Shown: positions 41,801-51,259, numbered from the stretch's first letter. The stretch: 64,000 nucleotides of DNA from Sinelater perroti (GCA_036346155.1 JARFIY010000055.1:1364001-1428000), one strand, 5' to 3'. Translations and numbers: made by a program. The notes: generated by a model not told the origin, from the sequence alone.

Positions 41801-43561
41801 AAAATCCCTCAAAAAGAAAAATATTATTCCCCAATATCTCAGACATCAAGACTACTGTAATAAATCTTACTTGCGTCAATTACGGACACAAACACAAAAC
41901 CTCAATAAGCAAAAAAGATCGCAATACTCTAACCACCAAGTGGTGAAAGTTACAGGATCTTCTAAAGTCAAAAATACATTTTTTATAGAAACAGCAAATA
42001 AGATGTCTGTAACAAGTACCTCTAAGTATAAATGTCTTTCCTACTCTCCAGAATTAATTTAATAACGCCAATAACCAATACCAAGAACTCTCACAAAATT
42101 CATCTAACTACCCTCAAACATGGATAATGACCAACAGACGAACGTTAACGGGATGCTGTTAAACTTCTTCCTTGAATTTTTAACTTCTAATCCACAATAA
42201 TATGGTCCTAAACATGGCCATCGAGGAATGTCATATTAACTGACAAATACGAAGCGTAAGTCCCCAATCATTAAATTCATAGTATGAGATTATTGGAATG
42301 CAAAAAACACAGCATGAGCCTTAAGACTAATCAACCCATTATCGAAATCACCATACAGGCAAATGGAAATCATAGGCTCTATTAAAATTATCTTTATAAT
42401 TATAAATTTGAACATTGAAAATGTAAATTTCAGTCATTTCAGAAGAAGTCAAAAAAGTATGCTTGTGATTTTCTCTTCTAATCTAATTTGCCCTTATTCA
42501 GTCTTTATGTAGCTCACAACACTACTTTTGATTTTTCAACTTTAGCTTTAAAGAAAGTGACCTAGAAATCTTATTATTCTTACATAGGACCCGCAACTTG
42601 GCCTGAGTACTACCCGTCAGCCTGCGGCGAACGCCAAAGTCCCGTCGACATCAGCCCTGTCGACTTGAAGCCGATCAACCCCGTTCAAAGACTGTCATGG
42701 AAGTACATTCCTGAGAACACCGAAACCATCATAAATCCTGGATACTGCTGGAAGGTGAAAGTCAACGGAAAGGGCTCTGGTAAGGAAATAGCAACCTTCA
42801 ATAGCGTTCCCTAATCTATTTTTTTTTAGAACTGGCGGGAGGTCCACTGGAAGGCAAGTACGCCCTAGAGCAGTTTCACTGCCACTGGGGAGCCACAGAC
42901 AACCAAGGCTCGGAGCACACCATAAACGGAAGAAAATTTGCTGGGGAGGTAAATTTTAGCGGCCTTAAAGGGGCGTGTAATTGGCAACTTTGCATTTCAG
43001 CTGCATCTAGTGCACTGGAATACCAAGTACAGCTCATTCGAAGAAGCCTGCAATCACCCCGATGGTCTGTGCGTTCTGGGAATTTTCCTAAAGGTTCTCA
43101 TTTGTTGCGCTAGTTAAAGCTTGAATTCTAATCTTTGACTTATAGCTCGGAAGAGCTCACTACGAGCTAAACAAAATCGTAGCAAAGCTGTCCTGCGTGC
43201 AGTATAAAGGGCAATCGACCAAGATCGGAGTTCCGGTCGATCCAGGCAGCTTCATCCCCCAGTGCAGCGGGTACTGGACTTATCAGGGCTCCTTAACCAC
43301 CCCTCCCTGCTCCGAGTGCGTCATCTGGATTGTTTTTCAGGACCCCATCGAGGTGTCTCATGACCAAGTAGAGTTTTATCAAATGTCGCAACACTCATAA
43401 TATGAGAATAAAACTAAAATTACTTTTAGCTGAACGCGTTCCGGGCCTTGAGGAGTTTCTGCCTGGAGGAGAACTGCCAGGACTTTCAGGGATACGTCAT
43501 AGACAACTTCCGCCCGACTCTGCCTCTGGGGACCCGTGAGATTCGCGAGTGCAACCAGTGA
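26780..43561 (+). CDS. CAH1: Cytosolic alpha-carbonic anhydrase (CAH1-like), six coding exons
   Basis: Spliced CDS join(26780..26813, 42588..42779, 42830..42948, 43001..43093, 43146..43367, 43430..43561), 792 nt, 263 residues plus TGA; all introns are GT-AG and the phases agree. The enzyme interconverts CO2 and bicarbonate. The alpha-CA domain covers nearly the whole protein. The N-terminus reads MPAEWGYSPTNGPATW, followed by RQSPVDI near residue 27. Zinc ligands are His92 and His94 (QFHCHWG) and His117 (ELHLVHWN), with the gatekeeper Glu at 104 (GSEHTI) and the SLTTPPCSE motif with Thr197-Thr198. There is no signal peptide, transmembrane segment or C-terminal anchor, so a cytosolic enzyme of normal length is inferred. 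The usual proton-shuttle His64 is Tyr (NPGYCWKV at 61-68), as I recall for Drosophila CAH1. The family call is secure; exact orthology is inferred. Confidence 0.95.
28226..28400 (+). repeat. MITE-like dispersed repeat, 5'-truncated copy
   Basis: It aligns with 50991-51170 at high identity by eye (AACTCGAGAA, TTTCACCAATCGACAGGTGACC, TTTGAAACTGATTGGTCAAA, CTATGCGTTGCAAGCTTTGC). It lacks the left inverted end and the CCGT tandem run. It lies in carbonic anhydrase intron 1 next to a GC-rich island. Confidence 0.7.
28420..28930. other. GC-rich island in carbonic anhydrase intron 1
   Basis: About 500 bp of balanced or GC-rich sequence with frames of up to 117 codons (28224-28577 plus) and 110 codons (28271-28603 minus). 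Both overlap the MITE-like repeat and show no domain. It could be an enhancer, an alternative first exon or promoter, or an unrecognised gene fragment. Confidence 0.5.
31640..32000 (-). mobile_element. Mariner-like transposon with internal deletion
   Basis: The minus strand reads RIVHFFLENDHRLRVTNIPF (about 31880-31945, transposase helix-turn-helix), and only about 120 bp later YSPDLPSCEYHFFGLQKHL (about 31705-31762), the C-terminal YSPDLAP-D-HLF motif. The central catalytic part is gone, so this is a deletion derivative. Confidence 0.68.
32490..32730 (+). mobile_element. Possible Jockey-like RT fragment
   Basis: The plus strand reads TFLDVCKSL near 32650-32676, resembling the LDV-KAFD motif, followed by VEKLHNFL. 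It is short and unsupported by flanking motifs. Confidence 0.35.
33270..33590. other. GC-rich island in carbonic anhydrase intron 1
   Basis: CpG-rich 300 bp (GCCCGATCGCCGCGAAG near 33300; GCCGCGCGCGAATAGG near 33469) with no coding frame of note, between Jockey fragments. Confidence 0.5.
33880..35650 (+). mobile_element. Jockey-clade LINE fossil (EN and RT)
   Basis: Plus-strand readings give endonuclease pieces near 34240-34450 (a YNAKNAT-like block and an S-SP-- block), then SYRPISFLSVIFKG (about 35150-35195), and one frame at 35349-35541 with LFDKIWPKGLLFQTK and SGILQGSILEPLL, the AFD-VW and GVPQGS-LGPLL motifs of Jockey RT. It is in sense orientation within intron 1 of the carbonic anhydrase gene and riddled with stops. 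Confidence 0.78.
35836..35926 (+). repeat. Dispersed repeat, second copy
   Basis: This is the same 90-bp unit as at 40743-40835, in the same orientation, with the shared core CTTGACGTTTCGTCCACAAC. It lies just after the Jockey fossil that ends near 35650, also within intron 1 of the carbonic anhydrase gene. Confidence 0.65.
36260..36970. other. Non-repetitive AT-rich segment with homeodomain- and Caudal-like motifs
   Basis: It contains repeated TTTATTG/TTTATGG-like and TAATTA/ATTAAT motifs and balanced, non-decayed-looking sequence. The 118-codon minus-strand ORF at 36263-36619 has no recognisable domain. It is a candidate intronic enhancer only by composition. Confidence 0.3.
37000..37600 (-). 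mobile_element. LINE 3' coding-end fossil
   Basis: The minus strand reads KIQRVVERQMLNIKRKEL (about 37240-37300), matching the Q---ER-ML-I--RD motif after RT, and GRPQMRWLNDLKKTKDQT (about 37057-37110), the C-terminal GRP--RW-DD motif. T-rich sequence to about 37870 may belong to it. It is antisense to the carbonic anhydrase gene. Confidence 0.7.
38885..39075 (+). mobile_element. Possible tRNA-derived SINE or tRNA-like repeat
   Basis: GAGCGGGTTCAACTCCCGCT at 38920-38939 is a tRNA T-arm-like hairpin with a B box (GGTTCAACTCC) and about 5 bp of perfect stem. Upstream AGCGGTTGGGCTTCGG could be an A box. No full cloverleaf or acceptor stem forms, so it is not a tRNA gene. No second copy was found in the window. 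Confidence 0.4.
39360..39620 (-). mobile_element. LINE 3' coding-end fossil
   Basis: The minus strand reads INKTRQNRIRSEKVRRM (about 39475-39530), matching the TR-DR-RNE-VR motif near the end of LINE ORF2. Little else is readable. Confidence 0.45.
39880..40980 (+). pseudogene. Nuclear copy of mitochondrial 16S rRNA (NUMT)
   Basis: The segment 40490-40980 carries conserved large-subunit rRNA landmarks of insect mitochondria in rRNA-sense order: ACTCGGCAA, TTTTAACTATGCAAAGGTAGCATAAT (the near-universal GCAAAGGTAGCATAAT block at about 40594-40612), ATTACTTTAGGGTTAGCAGTGTTAT near 40890 (compare CCTTAGGGATAACAGCGTAAT), and CTCAATGTTAGATTAA near 40950 (compare CTCGATGTTGGATTAA). Substitutions in these near-invariant sites show it is a decayed nuclear copy. 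The AT-rich stretch from about 39880 could be the 16S 5' half but has no landmark. A repeat has inserted at 40743-40835. Confidence 0.8.
40743..40835 (+). repeat. Dispersed repeat copy inserted in the mitochondrial 16S fragment
   Basis: About 90 bp aligned with 35836-35926. Both contain TTCTCGGG near the left end, then CTTGACGTTTCGTC, ACAACT.CGGCGGACATCTTC and AGAAAATCTTCT. Here it separates 16S blocks that should be closer together. It is too short to name; it may be the end of a larger element. Confidence 0.65.
41680..42420 (+). mobile_element. Jockey-clade ORF1 fossil
   Basis: The plus strand reads GVTKKELAKQGHKVHNVTK (about 41685-41745), the L---GH-V-NVTN pattern of Jockey ORF1, followed by decayed zinc-finger and tail sequence and a possible ORF2 start (DYWNAKNTA, compare WNANGL) near 42285-42310. 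It ends within about 170 bp of carbonic anhydrase exon 2. Confidence 0.6.
42588..42779 (+). CDS. CAH1: Carbonic anhydrase exon 2
   Basis: The exon opens after ACATAG and closes at CTCTG|GTAAGG. It encodes residues 12-75, including YYPSACGERQSPVDI and the NPGYCWKVKVNG strand that carries Tyr64. It enters and leaves in phase 1. A decayed Jockey ORF1 ends less than 200 bp upstream, so the conserved acceptor survives at the edge of transposon debris. Confidence 0.95.
42830..42948 (+). CDS. CAH1: Carbonic anhydrase exon 3 (two zinc ligands)
   Basis: The exon is preceded by a 50-bp intron with a T-rich acceptor. It encodes residues 76-115, with the LEQFHCHWG core (zinc ligands His92, His94) and GSEHTI. 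It ends in phase 0 at GGGGAG|GTAAAT. Confidence 0.95.
43001..43093 (+). CDS. CAH1: Carbonic anhydrase exon 4 (third zinc ligand)
   Basis: The exon is preceded by a 52-bp intron ending in TTTCAG. It encodes residues 116-146, LHLVHWN (third zinc ligand His117) through the LGIFLK strand. The donor AAG|GTTCTC is weaker than its neighbours, but both flanking exons are in phase 0 and continue the family alignment without a gap. Confidence 0.93.
43146..43367 (+). CDS. CAH1: Carbonic anhydrase exon 5 (active-site loop)
   Basis: This exon encodes residues 147-220, from LGRAHYELNKIV through SGYWTYQGSLTTPPCSE to the EVSHDQ element. It holds the active-site Thr197. The 62-bp downstream intron, if retained, would add ten residues and a stop and remove the C-terminal strand; splicing restores the family pattern SHDQ-LNAFR. 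Confidence 0.94.
43430..43561 (+). CDS. CAH1: Carbonic anhydrase exon 6 (C-terminus and stop)
   Basis: The exon is preceded by TACTTTTAG. It encodes residues 221-263, with LNAFRALRSFC and the conserved NFRPTLPLGTREI tail, then TGA at 43559-43561. The protein ends soon after that tail, with no membrane anchor. Confidence 0.94.
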   Translation: MNAFRALRSFCLEENCQDFQGYVIDNFRPTLPLGTREIRECNQ

Positions 43562-43681
43562 CGCGTTTTGAAAATGGCATATCTAAACGGTACCAAATAG
43601 TAATAATCAAGGAAGTAGTGCCTAACAAATCATACAAATAGTCCTATATTTTACTACCAAAGCGAAAAGGCATTTGTAATT

Positions 43682-43687
43682 ATTAAA
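43682..43687 (+). other. Possible polyadenylation signal ATTAAA of the carbonic anhydrase gene
   Basis: ATTAAA lies 121 bp after the stop codon. No AATAAA is closer. The spacing is plausible for a short 3' UTR, but the hexamer is common in AT-rich DNA. Confidence 0.4.
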
Positions 43688-43699
43688 ATTGTATTTTAG

Positions 43700-46600
43700 C
43701 TAGTGTTAAGATAAATCTAATGCAACACCACAACATTGTTTTGATTATTGTACTTCATTGCTTTTGTAACATGTGCAACCAATCAAAGGTCTGCTTGAAG
43801 GTGCGCAAATTAGTCCCATGCTTATTTAACAAAATTTATTTCTTTATTTTCATTATAATTTTTTTCACAACTGGAACTATTTTTAAGTATTAGAGGCTTA
43901 AAAAATTTTTCCCGACCCAACGTAGGTATGAGCTGTGTTTTTTTCCCAAGTTATCCATTTTAGCAGTTCATAATAACAGAACTTTCTTGGTAAGGTTGTT
44001 ACATTATCTTTGTGGCTAAAGCACAAGTGAAAACTATAAATCTGTTATATACCTTAGCATCGAGTAAAAGACATTCCATAACTATAGAATTTGATAACTA
44101 TTTATGTTATTGTAGATGGAAAAAATAGAAATAATTAAAGTCACTCACTCGCTTTTCGTTTGGTTTAAGCGTATGATATAATAAGCACTTCACTTGCCAG
44201 TGTGATTTATGAGTGATCAAATTGATTAGAACATTTACAAGACATCAATAAGAACACTTGATAATATTTAGGAGAGACCATATAATCTAACTTTGAAAAT
44301 TGCCTTTATTTAGACCATTCAGACTTTATAATTAGATATTGGAAATGATAGACATGCGATAGTATCCTTATACGGTAACGTTGTTTTGGATTACTTTGTA
44401 TATCATCAGCAGAAATAAACACTAACAAATCCAGCAGCTTTCTTGCATTATAGTGTCTTTAGAGGCGGATCGCGATTTTGTTTTAGAAGAGAGGTCGACC
44501 GTGTCAGTTTCAAAACCTTTACAAACATCTGATCTGACTGGTAGTGATAAACAGTGGTCTCATTGACTGCACAGTGATATGTTGGGCAAACCCTGTAGTC
44601 CTACGGTTTTTACAAATGTTTACATGTTATAACATTTCTGATTATCTGATTTGTCAGCCATCAAACACCTGTAGTAACGTGGCTACCAGCTCTCTCCATG
44701 TCAGTGTTTCTGATTTAGAGCAACTACAAGGAGGGAGAAAACTTCTTTTTCTTATTTTAAGTTAAATAAAAAAACGATAGAAAGTAAATAAAATCAATTT
44801 TATAGAATAGTACAAAACCAAAGATGTTATTTTAATTAGTTTTAAAGAGGAGATCGGCTAAGTGGTGTCCTTCATATTGTTGAGATTATAGTCTAAAGTT
44901 ATTCACTATTCCTTCAAATATGTATTGGGAGATACGACAAATTTATTGGTCTACTGCTAAGACTTGGAGCATTGATATATATAGTACTAGCAAGAAGTGG
45001 GTACGCTGATCAAGTAACATCATTACGCTCAGATATTAGGCTTTCAGTAAAAATTTCAGATAAGACTTAAAGCGAAGTTTTTCCAGATATCAATTGGAAT
45101 AAAAGTAAGGGTCATTCGCCTTAACACGTTCACTATGAAGAAGGTTTTAAGGGATATCTCATGGGTTGTTATCACCCCAATAACAAATATTTTGTATTAA
45201 AATACCCATTACTATTGATACCAATAACAATTATCAATAAATTTTTGTTAAAGTATTTTGAACTGTATCAAAAATAACATTTTACTAAAATAGGGAACGG
45301 CCCAAATGTTTTTTTTTAAAGTCACTAGCGGCAAAATCATTTTTGTAAACTTACAGAGAAAAATAATTATATTATTTCTACATAAAAAGTGCAATTTGTG
45401 TTTTATTTTTAATTACAAAAGAACATTCTCTTGGGTAAATCCATCCTTGCTATATTAAAATGTATGAAGAGATGCAGGTGGTACTATTTATATAGAAAAA
45501 AGGCCAAACGCATGTGATTACCCAAATTTGGGTGCCATCCAACGATCTCTTTAATGCAACAGCAACTACACAATATTTTACAAGAATAACGACATCTATT
45601 ATATTAGCAACTAGTTTAAGATAATGCAGGGATCTTTGAATTCACCTTCCAATAATAAAAAAGCTTGAGTATAAGTTACTAATTTAATTTAATTAATATA
45701 AATTAGTTTATAACAAAAATATTCATATTTTAAAGGTGTTCCCGAAAATGTTTCCACTCTTTAAATGAAGATATGTGAAATGTTTAGTAATTTAAAACCA
45801 ATTTTGTAAATGGTACCTGGAAAAACAAATGAAAGGTGTAGAATTTCCATCCACCTGAAGAAACTTGACAAAACCAACTATATAATCTATATTTTTCATA
45901 ATTTAAGTTCCTTTACTAGAATAATATATGATAAAGCATCATGTATATCGGAAGATAAAATTAAAATCCCAAAATGTAAATTTTTTAAACTATGCCAAAA
46001 CTAATTATTTATTATTTCCTCATTACATAGTCTCTCTGACTATTCTTTAAGTAAACCAGCTATCCAGTCTCTTGCATAAGGTTTTAATTTGCTGTTTTCT
46101 CATAGTTTATATAAAATTCTTCATTACCAATCTTCCTGAAAAGATGTAATCAAAATGCTACTCACAGCCGAGTTACTTAATCCTAATATTAAACCTTCGA
46201 AATTAAAACCCTTACAAGCTCTGACACAATACAAATACATTATAATGTTACTGAAAGAAAAATTACATCAGTGGAGGATTTACTAAGATCATAATCGACT
46301 TTCAAGAGAAAACCAAGATCCTCATTATCAACTCGAAATCTATTCCCTGAGAAAAATCTTCAATTGTAAGACTTTTCAAAAATTTACAGAAAAAATACTT
46401 CTTTCCCACGTAATGTCCTTCGCACAACTTAGCCTCTTATATGACAAATTTTCAAATTCTTTCACTTGCGTAAATATGACACAATAATCAGTTTTGATGT
46501 TGAATCTACTACTAATTGTCATTCCAATGGTAAATGCCCCATCATCATGCTCAAACCCGCTCAGTTGTAAAATCCCTCCTCAGATTTCTCAAACTTTCAG

Positions 46601-46950
46601 ATACTGGAAACTAAAATTACAACCATTACCGAAACGGATATTTCAAAAAATTTTATCATTAAGAATTCCCGATCGAGTTTTTGTCTTGGCTTGACCTTAA
46701 CTATTTTATTGTAACTAATTATCAAATGTTGAAAATCCGGCCCTGACGCGTGAAATGTTTGCGGCGATAAATTACCATCAACTAATTGTTTTAGTGTATA
46801 ATAATATAATAAATTAGTTAAATAAAATAAGCACACAAGAAAATAACAGCAATAGAACTTAAAAAAAGGAAAATCTTACATCATTTTTTTTATAAGAAGG
46901 AGTAGACGTAATTAACGGTGTCATATACGCGAAAAATATGTTTATGTAAA
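43700..46950. other. Unassigned AT-rich DNA downstream of the carbonic anhydrase gene
   Basis: Nothing was recognised. Frames at 45810-46004 and 46494-46694 have no domain and are probably decayed repeat sequence. Confidence 0.5.
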
Positions 46951-46959
46951 TAAAGGAGA

Positions 46960-47110
46960 AACTACAGATAATAAAACATACACAACCGGTAAATCAAGAA
47001 CTACAACAAGAAAAGCAAGAATTAAGAAAAAGGTTATTAGAAATGGAAGTAAAAAGGAGAGAGCAGCAACTCATGGTGTTAAAGAATGCGAGATAAAAAA
47101 TAAAAAATAA
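46960..47110 (+). mobile_element. Coiled-coil segment, probably LINE ORF1 remnant
   Basis: The plus strand reads LQQEKQELRKRLLEMEVKRR followed by EQQLMVLK, heptad-like with Leu spacing, as in the coiled coil of LINE ORF1 or linker proteins. The following 500 bp are A-rich with short frames and no motif. Confidence 0.35.
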
Positions 47111-47649
47111 AACATAGAGGTACTTAAAAAAAATAGCGAATAAATGTATATATATATACACATAACGAAAACTAATGAAAACTAATGATCATATTTATAG
47201 TCACCAACATGCCTTGTGAAGTGTTTAAAGAAAGCATTAGAAAATAAATAACAACAAAATAATAACAGCAATCAAAGATTAATGAAGAAAAAAAAATCTC
47301 ACTAAAAACAGAAAGTTCTCAGCAGACTTAATAAAGAGAAACAAAAAAACATAAAAAAAGTGGATGAAAATCTAAGAAACAAAATAAAACAGTAGCAAAA
47401 GCAACATCGCCTTGATTATAAACTAAAATAAGATCCTCTAAAGAGCAAAAGAATCCTACAAAGACCTCTACAGAGCAAGAACGAGTATCAAAAACATGAA
47501 TCAAAAACGTAAATTTAGAGGATATTCCTAAAATTGAAATATGAAAGAAAAGAAAGCACGAGCAAAATATCAGTTACTAAAAGAAATGATGAAAGAAGGA
47601 AGACAGAAACTAAAAATATTGTTCAATCATCGTTTGAAAGAAGTAGCTA

Positions 47650-48960
47650 TTTTCTTCAAAATTTTTGTTTTTATTTTCTTCGGTATTTTTTTGGAAAAAA
47701 AGTGTTTTTTATTGGGTTGAAGAGTCTTCTTACTGCTCTCGTCTTTGCATTTAGTTCTCCGTTTATTCTTCTGTTTTGCTGTCCCTAGGTACTTAAACTT
47801 GTTCCAATGTTGTTCTTTTGTCTATTTGTAATCATCATTTTCGTTTTCAGTTTATTGATCTTCATGTTAATTGATTTTAAGCTGTTATTGTAAATATTCA
47901 AGTTATTGTTTATTGCCTTTTTATCTTTTGCAATGATGACCATATCGTCCTCGTATAACAATCCTGAAATATTTATGCCTTTTAACTATCCATAGTTTTT
48001 ACTTTTTTAATACCTTCATGCAGATCTATTGTGAACAGTGGAAGGTATAGAATGCACCTTTGCGTTATTTCTTTTGTTGTTTCAAACATTTTGGATTTCT
48101 CATGTTTAAATATGACAAAGTTCTCAGTCTGTCCATATATTGCTTTTACTCCTTCTATTATTTTGTTATTTATTTTGCTTCCTTCCAATGTTTTCTATAT
48201 ATCTGTTTTATTTGTTCCACCTATAAGCCGATAAAACAGAAAGGAATCTCTTAATCTTTCTTAATTACCTTTTGGATATTATGAATCCTCCAAAGATCTT
48301 TCCAGTTTATCTTGTAATCTAATTTCTAGAATTTTCGCACACATTTTTTCAACTCTACTTAGTAGGGTAATTCTCATAATTATTGTAGTCTTTTACATCA
48401 CCTACTTTATAAATTAATTTTATTACTCCTATTTACCAGTCTTCTGGTAGCTCTCCTGTGCTCAATGTCTTCTCATGATTTTATTTTTCTATTATTTCTT
48501 CTATTATTTGGCTCTTTCCTGCTTTTATAATTTCAGCTGTTATTTTATCATTTCCCTGGGCTTCTCCCACTTTTATTTTTTTAATGCCCTCTTCTATTTT
48601 TTTCTGTAGTTATATTAACTTGTTGTAGTTGATTTTCTATATTTATACTATTATTATTCATTTATTTTTACCCGTGTTTTCTTCTCCGCCTGTTATATCT
48701 TATATTTCTTATGGTTCTTTGAAGTTCTGTTTTCATCTCTCCATTATTTCTTCTTTTTCTTTGTATTTGATATTTGGACGTCTAGTAGTTCTTGTATTTC
48801 TCGCATTGACCCCGAAAAATAATTTTTCTCTTTTTTGTACGCATTCTTCATTTTGTTTCCAAATTCTAGCCAAGTTTATCCTCTTTTATTAATTTTTTAA
48901 CTTTATTTCTTCTTTGTATTTTTCATAGTCTGTATGTTTTTTCGAGTGTAGATATTTTTT
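47650..48960 (-). mobile_element. Non-LTR retrotransposon reverse-transcriptase fossil
   Basis: Minus-strand readings follow RT order: IKKIKVGEAQGNDKITAEII and GELPEDW (about 48440-48620), RITLLSRVEKMCAKILEI (about 48300-48375), a segment at 47982-48188 with KSKMFETTKEITQRC, and LLYEDDMVIIAK near 47930-47965, where the catalytic YADD is YEDD. A fragment of the post-RT linker reaches about 47690. The longest unbroken segment is 68 codons. Confidence 0.82.
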
Positions 48961-49059
48961 CCAAGCTTGTTTTTCCTTACCCAAATATTGCAATGATATT
49001 TCGGGAGTTGTCGTTACCTTGGACCCAGTAACATTTTGGCGACCAACTTGTACATTTCA

Positions 49060-49280
49060 GTAGAATCCTGCCCCTGGTTACAAGGCAAGATCGACGCAAG
49101 CATGGTGCAAGAAAGACTTTCCTGATTTTATTAGCGCTGAAGAATGGCCACCGACCTCGCCTATTCTAAACCATATAAACTGTCTAGTCAGCTTGGGGAA
49201 AAATCCTATAGGAGTTTAATATCGTTGAAGCGGCTTCTTCTAACGAATTAGGACAACCTGACACTGACATTGTGTTAACT
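49060..49280 (+). mobile_element. Mariner-like transposase fragment
   Basis: The plus strand reads PAPGYKARSTQAWCKKDF and then PDFISAEEWPPTSP (from 49067), matching the D-APAH-A--TQ-WL--N-P-FI---EWPP-SPDLNPLDY region of Tc1/mariner transposases. The catalytic D before PAP is lost to a stop and the next SPDLN D is changed. Confidence 0.72.
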
Positions 49281-50279
49281 CCAAGCAAAGACATTTCGAA
49301 TCTTGTTAGTGAAAATGTTATTCAGATTATTCTGTGTTTAGCGCTATCTCTACCAAAATTATTGTTATTTTATACATGAAGCTTTTTTTCCAAAATTCAA
49401 ATCCTCAGTTCCTCTGCAATTGAGTACAACTTAGATAAATTCAGTTGTTTATAAAAATTACTAAGGTTTTTCCGATCAACCAGCGTTGAGCGATGCGAAT
49501 TATTGAAACGGGAGGCAAGCATTAAAACAACAGCATAAATTTCCAAGAGCAACACGTGAGCATTTTAATATAGTGATAACTTAGCAAAAAAAAACAACGG
49601 AACGCCTAAGATTACTCGCAAATGACGTACTCATCAGGCGATACCACATTATCTAAGTTTTTTTAAACAGCGAATGGTTTACTAACAAGATTAATTGAAA
49701 TTGACATGCTGGGTAATTACGGACATATGCAAACCAGGAATATTACAGCTCATCTAATTTAGTTTGTATTTTTTTTATTTATTTTTTTGCTAAAAGGCAT
49801 TTATAAATTTTATTCTTAACGAGTAGGCAACCAATTATGCAACTTGACATGGCAAAATTGTATAATTTCACATAAAAATAAGGTCGTGTTGTTTTTCATT
49901 TTAATTCCATATTAAAAAGTACAATTAGCAGATTATTATCTGTTCTGCTAAATTTAATTTCTTAAATTTGTGCCCAGAAAGGTACACAATGGGCCCGAGG
50001 TGAAATTGAAATTTTAATAATTCTTTGACACTAATGTCTCAAAAAAAATATTAGCAATGATACCTCTCTTTAATGGAATATTTCACAAAAAATGGGGTTT
50101 TTAGAAATAGCTTAGCTAATTAAGTAAATCGGCATAAACCAAACAGAAAAATCAGTATTATTTATTTAAGTTTATAATTTGCATTTTGCTATTGACGTAA
50201 TATGACGAGGGCGTGTATTATTGGTTGTAGCTATTAACGGATATTTTTATTAGTATTGCTTTCCTCTTTCCACTTATGA

Positions 50280-50900
50280 GACGTACAACTCTTTATTCTA
50301 TTACGTCGCTTTGAACGGTAAACAGTTTTTTAATTTTTTTTTTCTTAAAAATGTCTTCTTATAATTATCAATCTTGGCGATTGGTTTGATTTGATATTGT
50401 AAATCGGCCCTGATTTGTGAGATATATTGCTGTTTTGGTCTACCGGATGCATTTCTCCCCTTGACTCTTCCTGTAATAATTTTTAACAATTTATCGTATC
50501 TGAGGATATGTCCGGCTCACGTATCTCTTCTTGTATCTTGAATTTATTTTAGTTTGTCTCTCTGTCTATCCATCTTATCTTCAGTATTCGTCTGTAGCAC
50601 TATATCTCAAAGAAAATCTTTTCTATTCCCTAGTAGCTGTTGTTGAAACGAATGTTTTTAGAACTCGTTTACTTTTTCAGTTAAGAGGCAGTTTGACATC
50701 AATAGCTTTTCTGTTTTAAGGATACTGCTGGATACGGCTTTTTATTTGTTTATTGCTTCTATATTTATATAAAAAACTTCGTTTATCCTTAAACTGTTCT
50801 CTATTTGCCAATTAACTTTTTCTCTTTTGTAAGTTCTAGAAATTTTAGATTTCACGACATTATTACAAAATTATTCTACTGTTTTTGACTCGATTTCTGA
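50280..50900 (-). mobile_element. LINE 3' coding-end fossil
   Basis: The minus strand reads AGHILRYDKLLKIITGRVKG (about 50455-50515) and GRPKQQYISQIRADL (about 50395-50440), the GH--R-D-L-K---G---G-R--GRPR---ID-I--DL pattern closing many LINE ORF2 proteins. Preceding sequence to about 50720 fits the N-L-E-----R motif loosely. Confidence 0.7.
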
Positions 50901-50930
50901 AAGTTTATTTTACTATTGTATTTACTTATT

Positions 50931-51180
50931 AAGTGGCGAAGCGAATTGGAGTCACTAACTTCATGTTGTCTGTCTGACCGTCCGTCCGTCCGAGCAATAA
51001 CTCGAGAACGGCTGGAAATTTCCAAATTCTGTTTTCACCAATCGACAGGTGACCAGAAAGGCTTGTTTGCTGGTGATTTTGAAACTGATTGGTCAAAGCT
51101 CAGCGTTATTTTGGGAGACTGCTTCGTCACTTCGCTATGCGTTGCAAGCTTTGCAGGTTTATTATATAGTCAATTTGATA
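50931..51180 (+). repeat. MITE-like dispersed repeat, long copy
   Basis: It begins AAGTGGCGAAGCGAATTGG and ends with an inverted relative (GCTTCGTCACTTCGC, near 51120). The core includes CCGTCCGTCCGTCCG, AACTCGAGAACGG and TTCACCAATCGACAGGTGACC. It is shared over about 170 bp with 28226-28398. No transposase is inside; the ORFs over it are chance readings. Confidence 0.7.
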
Positions 51181-51259
51181 TCTTATAGGATTACCTGGAA
51201 TCTTCCATATGGATAATGTGAATAAAGCCATCATATTCTCATTAAAAAAAAACAAAACA

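Larger units (their letters stand above)
26814..42587 (+). other. Carbonic anhydrase intron 1 (15.8 kb, transposon-filled)
   Basis: This is a phase-1 intron with donor GTGAGTA and acceptor ACATAG. It makes up about 94 percent of the gene span, while the other four introns are 50-62 bp. It contains a MITE-like repeat, GC-rich islands near 28.7 and 33.4 kb, a deleted mariner, three Jockey-type fossils, two minus-strand LINE 3' ends, a possible SINE and a mitochondrial 16S insertion, each listed separately. The stretches 26.82-28.2, 28.93-31.6 and 38.0-38.8 kb hold nothing I can identify. Confidence 0.85.

Noticed and set aside
43197..43400. A 67-codon frame over carbonic anhydrase exon 5
   Set aside because: It is exon 5 read through the 62-bp intron to a stop; the family pattern requires splicing at 43367/43430. 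A minor intron-retained isoform cannot be excluded without RNA data.
47100..48960. A possible multi-gene operon or bacterial-type cluster, or CRISPR array
   Set aside because: No evenly spaced repeats, Shine-Dalgarno-led ORFs or compact genes occur anywhere in the window; everything is typical of an insect repeat-rich locus.
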